In this document: positions 1-5,937 of the stretch, piece by piece
How positions within the stretch are numbered: position 1 is the stretch's first letter
Layout: the number at the start of each line of letters is the position of its first letter
Source of the DNA: Humisphaera sp.
GTDB lineage: Bacteria > Planctomycetota > Phycisphaerae > Tepidisphaerales > Tepidisphaeraceae
Length of the DNA: 22,927 nucleotides
Direction of reading: 5' to 3'
NCBI GenBank assembly: GCA_025351525.1
Contig: JANXVV010000551.1
Coordinates: 1-22,927 of the forward strand
Translations under genes and position numbers: made by a program
The notes under the pieces: model-generated
The model's input: the letters and a program-made list of their open reading frames with translations, nothing else
Database searches by the model: none
Told to the model about the DNA's origin: nothing

Positions 1-79
1 CCACGGGCGGGGAATTCGCGGCGGCAAGGGGGAGAACCCAGGCCATCAGACTCAGAATACCCACGGAAAACTTCGGCAT
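1..79 (-). CDS. Secreted protein, N-terminal fragment (signal peptide only)
   Basis: Reading the minus strand from the ATG at 79 gives 26 codons that run off the window edge. They begin MPKFSVGILSLMAW and contain a hydrophobic core followed by LPLAAANSP, which looks like a signal peptide with a cleavage site near AAA-N. An AGGA stretch lies about 14 nt upstream, rather far for a ribosome site. The mature protein is outside the window, so no function can be given. Given the neighbourhood another sulfatase is possible, but that is a guess. It is divergent from the PerR-KatG unit. Confidence 0.5.
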   Translation of the reverse strand, partial: MPKFSVGILSLMAWVLPLAAANSPPV

Positions 80-450
80 CGTCACGATCTCAATTTTCCT
101 GCGGCCTGATGGCGGCAAAAGACGCCGGGCGTCAAAACGGTTTGCTTCGTCAACAAGTGTATGCCCGCACCAGAGTCTGCATGGGCAAACATCATAGCGT
201 CTTTCTCACGCGCTGTTGCGGGCAAAGTGATCGGGTGACGCGGCGTCGCAGGAGCGACATTGCGGGAGCAACGCCCTCCAGGTTCGCCTCCGCGACCGAC
301 CGGCCGATGCTTACGGGAACGCGAATGCGTCTGCCGCAACTTCTTCGCCCTGCCCGTGACACAGGAAAGAAGGACTCCGAATATCTCTATTTGAAGTAAG
401 GATCCCTGGCGCGAAAAAGATGCACCCGGATTAAAGCCAAACGCATCCGG
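80..450. other. Divergent intergenic region, no gene recognised
   Basis: About 370 nt between the minus-strand secreted protein and the perR promoter. Open frames exist on both strands here (82-339 minus, 109-399 plus), but their translations are Arg/Pro-rich, resemble no family I know and lack ribosome sites. They look like chance frames in GC-rich DNA. The only structure seen is a 13-bp palindrome at 121-133 (GACGCC-G-GGCGTC). Confidence 0.5.
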
Positions 451-480
451 TGTGGGCCAAGAACAAATTAGACTGAAACT

Positions 481-503
481 AGTTCTTGACTTAGTCCAGA
501 ACT
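481..503 (+). promoter_or_regulatory. Palindromic PerR/Fur operator over the perR promoter
   Basis: The 23 bp are symmetric about base 492. Outer arms AGTTCT (481-486) and AGAACT (498-503) pair perfectly, inner arms GACT (488-491) and AGTC (493-496) pair perfectly, and only 487/497 (T/C) breaks the symmetry. A second overlapping inverted repeat, AGAAC-TT-GTTCT, lies at 498-509. Position and symmetry fit a dimeric repressor site for the adjacent PerR-type protein, giving autoregulation and control of katG. The sequence is not the Bacillus PerR box, so the assignment rests on symmetry and context. Confidence 0.65.
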
Positions 504-514
504 TGTTCTACAAC
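486..514 (+). promoter_or_regulatory. Sigma70-like promoter for perR-katG
   Basis: A -35 hexamer TTGACT (486-491) is followed after exactly 17 nt by TACAAC (509-514), a 4/6 match to the -10 consensus. The -35 lies wholly inside the palindrome, so repressor binding would block polymerase. Transcription would start near 520-521, at or just after the annotated ATG at 515 and at the in-frame GTG at 521. That suggests a leaderless message, and it would explain why no Shine-Dalgarno sequence precedes the gene. Confidence 0.5.
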
Positions 515-961
515 ATGCGCGTGACCGATGATCCAGCCCAACTACTTCGCGAACACGGTGTTCAAATCACAGCCCAGCGCTTGGCCGTGCTGCGGGCGGT
601 GTCCGGTCGTCCTCACTGTACGGCGGACGACGTCGCCGCGCACGTTCGGGCCGACATCGGCACTATTTCGCGACAGGCGGTCTACGATGCGCTTGCGATT
701 CTGGCGGAGAAGGGCCTTATCCGGCGCATCCAACCTTCCGGGTCGCCGGCTCTTTACGAGGATCGAGTCGGTGACAACCACCATCACGCGATCTGTCGCA
801 CCTGCGGAAAAACCGTCGACGTCAACTGTGCCGTTGGCCACACCCCGTGCTTGACCGCTGCCGACGATTTCGGTTATCAGATCGATGAGGCGGAGGTGAT
901 CTACTGGGGAAAGTGTCCCGAGTGTCTCGCGGCCAATCAAGATTCAAGCCTACCTACCTAA
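515..961 (+). CDS. perR: PerR-type peroxide-sensing repressor (Fur family)
   Basis: A 148-residue Fur-family repressor, the usual length. An N-terminal winged helix (about residues 10-75, including QAVYDALAILAEKGLIRR) precedes a metal-binding dimerisation domain. Two CxxC pairs (C94/C97 and C134/C137) fit the structural zinc site. By alignment to Bacillus subtilis PerR, the regulatory ligands H37, D85, H91, H93 and D104 correspond to H34, D83, H89, H91 and D102. The Asp at the last position is typical of PerR rather than Fur. In PerR, iron-catalysed oxidation of two of these His residues releases DNA. It lies 25 nt upstream of katG, as furA does in mycobacteria, and is probably cotranscribed with it. 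An open frame extends upstream to a GTG at 452 but would run through the operator, so I chose ATG 515. GTG 521 is also possible. Confidence 0.9.
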   Translation: MRVTDDPAQLLREHGVQITAQRLAVLRAVSGRPHCTADDVAAHVRADIGTISRQAVYDALAILAEKGLIRRIQPSGSPALYEDRVGDNHHHAICRTCGKTVDVNCAVGHTPCLTAADDFGYQIDEAEVIYWGKCPECLAANQDSSLPT

Positions 962-986
962 AAAATCAAACCCAAGGAGAACGCCA

Positions 987-3245
987 GTGTCAGATACCTC
1001 AGCCAAATGTCCGTTCAACCACACCGCTCCCGCTGCCACGACCAACCGAGACTGGTGGCCGAAGCAGTTGAAGGTCGAACTGCTGCACCAACATTCGTCC
1101 AAGTCCAATCCCATGGGCGAGGACTTCAACTACGCCAAAGAGTTTAACAGTCTCGACCTGTCGGCGGTCAAGAAGGATCTCGCGACGTTGATGACCGATT
1201 CGCAGGATTGGTGGCCGGCGGACTTCGGGCATTACGGCCCGCTGTTCATTCGCATGGCGTGGCACAGCGCCGGAACCTACCGCACCGGTGACGGCCGAGG
1301 TGGCAGCAGTCGCGGGCAACAGCGCTTTGCGCCGCTCAACAGTTGGCCGGACAATGTCAGCCTGGACAAGGCCCGCCGACTGCTCTGGCCGATCAAGCAG
1401 AAGTACGGCGCCAAGATTTCGTGGGCCGACCTGATGATCCTCACCGGCAACGTCGCGCTCGAAACGATGGGCTTCAAAACCTTCGGTTTCGCCGGCGGTC
1501 GCGAGGACACTTGGGAGCCTGATCACGACGTCTACTGGGGTTCCGAGAAGACCTGGCTGGGCGGTGACATTCGCTACGCCCACGGCTCGGAAGGCGTCGT
1601 CAAGCCGGGCGGCGTGACCGTCTCTGACGATAAGGCGGATGGGACGATCCACGACCGCAACCTCGAGAAACCGCTGGCCGCGGTGCAGATGGGATTGATC
1701 TACGTCAACCCCGAAGGCCCGGACGGCAATCCCGATCCACTCAAATCAGCCTATGACATCCGCGAGACTTTTGGCCGCATGGCCATGAACGATGAAGAAA
1801 CCGTCGCCCTCATTGCCGGCGGTCATTCCTTCGGCAAAACCCATGGCGCGGCCCCCACGTCCCATGTGGGGCCGGAACCGGAAGGGTCCGTGTTGGAGAC
1901 TCAGGGCTTCGGTTGGAAGAACAGCCACGGCACGGGCAAAGGCGGCGACACCATCACCAGCGGCCTGGAAGTCACCTGGACCACCACGCCCACCCGATGG
2001 AGCAACAACTACTTCGAGAACCTGTTCGGCTACGAATGGGAACTCACCAAGAGTCCCGCCGGCGCCCACCAGTGGAAGCCCAAGGGCGACGCCGGCGCCG
2101 GCACTGTTCCCCATGCCCATGATGCATCCAAGCGCATTGCCCCCTCCATGCTGACGACCGATATCGCCCTGCGGGTCGATCCCGCTTACGAGAGGATTTC
2201 CCGGCGGTTCCTGGCGAACCCGGACCAGCTTGCCGATGCCTTCGCCCGCGCGTGGTTCAAGCTGACGCATCGCGACATGGGCCCCCGCGCCCGCTATCTC
2301 GGGCCGGAAGTGCCTGCGGAAGTGCTCATCTGGCAAGACCCGATTCCCGCCGTCGATCACCCGCTGATTGATGCTACCGATGTCGCCTCACTCAAGACGA
2401 AGATCCTTGCATCCGGCCTGACCATCTCGCAACGGGTGTCGACCGCCTGGGCGTCGGCTTCCACATTCCGAGGTTCCGACAAGCGCGGCGGCGCCAACGG
2501 CGCCCGCATCCGACTCGCTCCCCAAAAGGATTGGCAAGTCAATCAGCCCGCCCAACTGGCCAACGTGCTTAAAACGCTGACGGCGATCCAGTCCGACTTC
2601 AACCGCCTTGCAACGGGCGGCAAGAAAGTGTCGCTGGCCGACTTGATCGTCCTGGCCGGTTGCGTCGGTGTGGAGCAAGCCGCGAAGAACGCCGGCCATG
2701 AGGTACAGGTTTCCTTCACGCCCGGTCGCATGGATGCCTCGCAGGAGCAGACCGACATCGCATCCGTCGCCGTCCTCGAACCCATCGCGGATGGCTTTCG
2801 CAACTACCTCAAAGCCCAGTTCACCCTGCCCGCCGAGCAATTGCTGATCGATAAGGCGCAGTTGCTGACACTGACCGCCCCGGAGATGACGGTGCTGTTG
2901 GGCGGCCTGCGCGCGCTCAATGCCAACGAGGGCCAATCCCGGAACGGCGTCTTCACCAAGCGCCCTGAGAGCCTGACCAACGATTTCTTCGTGAACCTGC
3001 TCGACATGGCCACCGAGTGGAAGCCGGCCACCACCGACGCCAACCTCTTCGAAGGCCGGGATCGCGCCACGGGTGCCGTTCAATGGACCGCCACGCGCGT
3101 CGATCTGGTTTTCGGCTCAAACGCCCAGTTGCGGGCCTTAGCCGAGGTATACGCCAGCGGGGATGCGCAAAAGAAGTTCGTGCATGACTTCGTCGCGACG
3201 TGGGAAAAAGTGATGAACCTGGATCGCTTCGATCTCGGAAAGTGA
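987..3245 (+). CDS. katG: Catalase-peroxidase KatG
   Basis: A bifunctional haem enzyme of 752 residues that destroys hydrogen peroxide. The start is GTG 987 with AAGGAGA at 974-980. The N-terminal haem domain has the distal triad R89, W92 and H93 (in RMAWHSAGTYR) and proximal H280 (in GGHSFGKTHG). W92, Y239 and M265 can form the Met-Tyr-Trp adduct needed for catalase activity. Their spacing from Y to M (26) and from M to the proximal His (15) equals that of the Mycobacterium tuberculosis enzyme as I remember it. The Trp-to-Tyr distance is about 25 residues longer, placed in the loop around residues 200-225. The degenerate second peroxidase-like domain (about 430-752) is present. No signal peptide is seen, so it is probably cytoplasmic. 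It is likely controlled by the upstream PerR-type repressor. Confidence 0.97.
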   Translation: MSDTSAKCPFNHTAPAATTNRDWWPKQLKVELLHQHSSKSNPMGEDFNYAKEFNSLDLSAVKKDLATLMTDSQDWWPADFGHYGPLFIRMAWHSAGTYRTGDGRGGSSRGQQRFAPLNSWPDNVSLDKARRLLWPIKQKYGAKISWADLMILTGNVALETMGFKTFGFAGGREDTWEPDHDVYWGSEKTWLGGDIRYAHGSEGVVKPGGVTVSDDKADGTIHDRNLEKPLAAVQMGLIYVNPEGPDGNPDPLKSAYDIRETFGRMAMNDEETVALIAGGHSFGKTHGAAPTSHVGPEPEGSVLETQGFGWKNSHGTGKGGDTITSGLEVTWTTTPTRWSNNYFENLFGYEWELTKSPAGAHQWKPKGDAGAGTVPHAHDASKRIAPSMLTTDIALRVDPAYERISRRFLANPDQLADAFARAWFKLTHRDMGPRARYLGPEVPAEVLIWQDPIPAVDHPLIDATDVASLKTKILASGLTISQRVSTAWASASTFRGSDKRGGANGARIRLAPQKDWQVNQPAQLANVLKTLTAIQSDFNRLATGGKKVSLADLIVLAGCVGVEQAAKNAGHEVQVSFTPGRMDASQEQTDIASVAVLEPIADGFRNYLKAQFTLPAEQLLIDKAQLLTLTAPEMTVLLGGLRALNANEGQSRNGVFTKRPESLTNDFFVNLLDMATEWKPATTDANLFEGRDRATGAVQWTATRVDLVFGSNAQLRALAEVYASGDAQKKFVHDFVATWEKVMNLDRFDLGK

Positions 3246-3259
3246 CTTGGAGCAGTTGT

Positions 3260-3350
3260 CAGGTTGGTGTAGCGACTTTTGTGGTGCGGGCTTCCAGCCT
3301 GCATTCGGAAAGCAGGCTGGAAGCCTGCACCATAAAGTGGCACCAACCTG
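3260..3350. repeat. 91-nt double-palindromic intergenic element
   Basis: Outer arms CAGGTTGGTG (3260-3269) and CACCAACCTG (3341-3350) are perfect inverted repeats. Inside them GGCTTCCAGCCTGC (3289-3302) pairs with GCAGGCTGGAAGCC (3312-3325), and flanking bases (GGTGC.. with ..GCACC) extend the pairing. The whole element folds as one long imperfect hairpin. It starts 14 nt after the katG stop. The core GGCTTCCAGCCTGC resembles dispersed palindromic repeats I recall from planctomycete and related genomes, so a REP- or MITE-like element is the best guess. It could also act as a 3'-end stabiliser or terminator for katG. Confidence 0.7.
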
Positions 3351-3449
3351 AAAACAGCTTTAGCTCTGGCGGGCGAAATGAATCGGAGCAACGCACGTCC
3401 CATTCTCGCGTGAGCTCTCGTAAACTCTTGCCGTGACTGGCGGAAATGA

Positions 3450-3483
3450 AAGAACCCCGCGATCCTTTGGAAGCGGGGTTCTT
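3450..3483. terminator. Hairpin terminator between convergent katG and sulfatase A
   Basis: A perfect 11-bp stem, AAGAACCCCGC (3450-3460) with GCGGGGTTCTT (3473-3483), encloses a 12-nt loop. On the minus strand the stem is followed by a T-containing run (TTCATTT), and on the plus strand by GGTT, so neither strand has a classical U tract. A second 7-bp hairpin (CGGTCGC 3495-3501 with GCGACCG 3510-3516) follows at once. Their position between two convergent genes suggests bidirectional termination. Confidence 0.6.
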
Positions 3484-3642
3484 GGTTGATCGGTCGGTCG
3501 CTCAGTTTCGCGACCGAATGTAAAACTCCCCGAAGGCAACCCTCCTCATAAACATTCGCGCGTGTGGGCATGGAACGGGGCGTCAAGAGTCGCGTATTGA
3601 CGTATTGGCCGCTCATGGTGGCTGCTGCGCCGCAGTGCCAGC

Positions 3643-5142
3643 TCATCGAGTCGCAGACTGAATGGGTGGCGTCGGGGGTGGACGAACGGCGGGGTCGTGA
3701 GTTTCGTCTACCCACCGGCGTAAGGTTGCATAGACTCGCGTTAAGTCGACCGTGTGCGTCGGGTCCTGAGCGAGATTATGCATTTCGTCGGGATCCTTTG
3801 TGAGATCATAGAGTTCCAGAGCCGGTGGCACGCCGTCGAGCGACTGAGGGTCCATTTCAGAAAGAACGCGGTAGGGCTCGGGAAGTTCTGCCTTCATGCG
3901 CACGATCTCAGCATAGGTGCGGTTTTCCCACGGCTTTGCATCCTTGCTATCCGCCTGCACCTGCCGCCAGGCGGGGATGAGCTTTTCGCGATAGATCAGG
4001 TGCCAACGCCCGTCGAAGATACTGCGCTCTTGCATGCCGTCGTTAGGCAGCGGACCTCGGTCGGAGATCTCGGCGGCCACGAATTCGTGCGCCTTGTTGG
4101 CGTGGCCGGCCAGAACCGATCGCAGCGAGAAGCCATGAGAGTTGGGCAGTTGCTCAAGTCCCAGCATGTCGAGAAGAGTGGGGGCAAGATCGAGTTCACT
4201 GACGAGCGCGTCGCTCTTCACGGCGTGGGAGACGCCGGGGCCACTGATACTCAAGGAAATGCGTAACCCAAGGTCGTACAGAGTCATCTTGCCGTGCGGA
4301 AACGCCGGCCCGTGGTCTCCACCCATGCAGACGATCAAGGTATTGTCTAATTGTCCGACGTCGCGGAGGGCCGCGACAGCTTCGCCGACCATCGCATCGG
4401 CGCGTTCGACAGCGGCAAGATATTCAGCCCAGTCTTGCCGAACGGCGGGCGTGTCAGGGAGGAAAGCGGGGAGCTTTACGTCCACCGGATCTACTCGGAT
4501 TTTGACCTTGGAACTATCCGGGAAAGGCCTGTGCGAACGGCCGATGTTGAGAAATAAGTGCCAGGGTTTGCCTGTCTTGGCAGCCCGACCTATGAAACCC
4601 GCCACCGTCTTGCCATCCTCCCCCGGAAGGAACTCGTCATACGGAAACTTCTCGTTCGGTGCGACGTGAAGCTTGTGGGTGACACCCTGATAGTAGCCGG
4701 CGGCTTTCAATCGCTCGATTAGCGTCGGTAGATTTGCATGAATGCGATTGTGCACATAGACGGGGTTATTGCGCTCAGCTTCGGTGAGCGAGGCGGCGGG
4801 TTTTTGAAAATTTTGCGTATTGTTGAGCAGGCCGTTGGTATGGTTATGCAGGCTGGTGTAGATCGCAGCCTTGGAGGGTGAGCAGACGGGGTAGGCAACA
4901 AACGCGTTTTGAAAGTAGACACCCGATCGGGCCAAGGCATCCATATTCGGCGTCTGCAATCCCGGTGTGCCCAGGTAACTGAGATGCGCGCCTTGGTCTT
5001 CAGTCAGGATGAAAAGAATGTTGGGCCGCACCGCGTGGGCACCGTGAGAATCCTCTGTCGCTTGCGGCTGGGCCCCAACTTGCGCAGCAATCCCGACGAC
5101 GACACACATCACGACGAACGAGCCAAATTTACGTGCGTTCAT
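3643..5142 (-). CDS. Secreted sulfatase A (sulfamidase-like, type I)
   Basis: A 499-residue secreted sulfatase. The start is ATG 5142 with GAAGGAA 8 nt upstream; a longer frame back to 5247 reads through a vestigial tail of another gene and is rejected. A signal peptide (MNARKFGSFVVMCVVVGIAA) ends near VGAQ. The N-terminal metal site reads ILTEDQG (E48, D49). The active-site Cys is C87 in CSPSK, where the usual Arg of CxPxR is Lys91. DHGPAFPHGK with a following TLYDLG, and KLHVAPNEKFPYDEF, resemble heparan N-sulfatase (SGSH)-like members rather than the SDNG type. By family it would hydrolyse a sulfate ester or sulfamate after formylglycine formation. It is the last gene of the minus-strand sulfatase run. 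The substrate is unknown. Confidence 0.9.
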   Translation of the reverse strand: MNARKFGSFVVMCVVVGIAAQVGAQPQATEDSHGAHAVRPNILFILTEDQGAHLSYLGTPGLQTPNMDALARSGVYFQNAFVAYPVCSPSKAAIYTSLHNHTNGLLNNTQNFQKPAASLTEAERNNPVYVHNRIHANLPTLIERLKAAGYYQGVTHKLHVAPNEKFPYDEFLPGEDGKTVAGFIGRAAKTGKPWHLFLNIGRSHRPFPDSSKVKIRVDPVDVKLPAFLPDTPAVRQDWAEYLAAVERADAMVGEAVAALRDVGQLDNTLIVCMGGDHGPAFPHGKMTLYDLGLRISLSISGPGVSHAVKSDALVSELDLAPTLLDMLGLEQLPNSHGFSLRSVLAGHANKAHEFVAAEISDRGPLPNDGMQERSIFDGRWHLIYREKLIPAWRQVQADSKDAKPWENRTYAEIVRMKAELPEPYRVLSEMDPQSLDGVPPALELYDLTKDPDEMHNLAQDPTHTVDLTRVYATLRRWVDETHDPAVRPPPTPPIQSATR

Positions 5143-5225
5143 GGATGCTGTTCCTTCGTCCCCGATGACAAACCTGCGGATGCCTTGCCGTCCGAGCCAG
5201 TCAGTTCGATGGCGGCCACGTCCGG
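5139..5225 (-). pseudogene. Vestigial C-terminal tail of a sulfatase
   Basis: The minus strand reads PDVAAIELTGSDGKASAGL and ends in GTKEQHP then TGA. This matches the C-terminus of sulfatase C (PNIATIELTGSDAKAS to TKDSHP). The DNA also aligns, for example CCTTCGTC and a shared run around GTCAGTTCGAT. The TGA overlaps the ATG of sulfatase A as ATGA, and the ribosome site of A lies inside the relic. So an ancestral sulfatase carrying the same C-terminal domain once overlapped A by four bases. The upstream part is gone; a TGA closes this frame just upstream. Confidence 0.75.
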
Positions 5226-5239
5226 CATTCGATCTAATT

Positions 5240-5874
5240 TTAATCATTGATCAGGTCATTAATGTGGTCAGTGATTGACGCCTTTTCGGTGATCGATTTC
5301 TTAACCGCGATGGGCATTTGGGCATTCCATGCCTGCCACTTTGCCTGCAAATCCTTGACTCTCTCTGCCTCGGGTCCGGCGAGGTCGGTCTTTTCCTCGA
5401 CATCTTTTTCGAGGTCAAAGAGATGGGAAATTCCATCGGCGGTGCGAACGAGTTTCCATTGGTTCTGGCGTACCGCACCGTTTCCATCCATTGCAAAAAA
5501 CAGCGCGTCATGCGACGGTTCCTTCTTCTCGCCCTTCAGGTAGGGAGTAAGGTTGACCCCATCAAGTTCCAGCGGGGGTTTCGCACCGGTCAACGCCATG
5601 ACCGTGGGAAAAACATCCAGCGTGCTCACCGGGTGAGAACAGACCAGACCTGCCGGAAAGACACCCGGATATGCTGCAACAAATGGAACCCAAATTCCCC
5701 CCGCAAAGACGCTCCACTTGTAGTCGCGCAACGGCAGATTTTCGCTGCGGTTTTCGGGATGCCCAGGTCATCGACAATGATCACCAGCACATTGGGGCGC
5801 GTGGCTGGACTCGTTTTAGCAATTGCCAAAACCGTCCAAACCAAGCACAAAACTGAAGCGAAGAATGTTTCCAT
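5240..5874 (-). pseudogene. Sulfatase B, pseudogene with large internal deletion
   Basis: From ATG 5874 the frame encodes METFFASVLCLVWTVLAIAK, a signal peptide, then RPNVLVIIVDDLG, the N-terminal strand and metal-binding DD of a type I sulfatase. Directly afterwards the sequence jumps, in another frame, to ENRSENLPLRDYKW, then GGIWVPF and a normal sulfatase C-terminus with NQWKLVRTADGISHLFDLEKDVEE, ending at TAA 5240-5242. Compared with sulfatase C about 250 residues are missing, including the active-site Cys motif, GKWH and the SDNG region. The junction lies near 5746-5765. The fragments keep the operon order and direction. The tail (ITDHINDLIND) is unusually low in complexity. It cannot make an active sulfatase. 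Confidence 0.85.
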
Positions 5875-5937
5875 GATGAAATTGCTCTGTCCACTCAATG
5901 ACGTATGTGACGCTGAAAACGCTGATTGTGGGTGTAT

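Noticed and set aside
121..133. 13-bp palindrome GACGCC-G-GGCGTC
   Set aside because: The stem is too short for a terminator once a loop is allowed, and no partner site or promoter fits it as an operator.
82..399. Open frames on both strands upstream of perR
   Set aside because: Arg/Pro-rich translations, no ribosome site, no family resemblance; they mirror each other as expected of chance frames in GC-rich DNA.
999..3083. Long minus-strand frames opposite katG
   Set aside because: Shadow frames of a high-GC coding gene; no motif, no ribosome site, and katG is unmistakable.
5143..5247. N-terminal extension of sulfatase A beginning MIKIRSNAGRG
   Set aside because: It would put 35 basic residues before a perfect signal peptide. 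The DNA is a relic tail of another sulfatase in a different frame, and a good ribosome site precedes ATG 5142.
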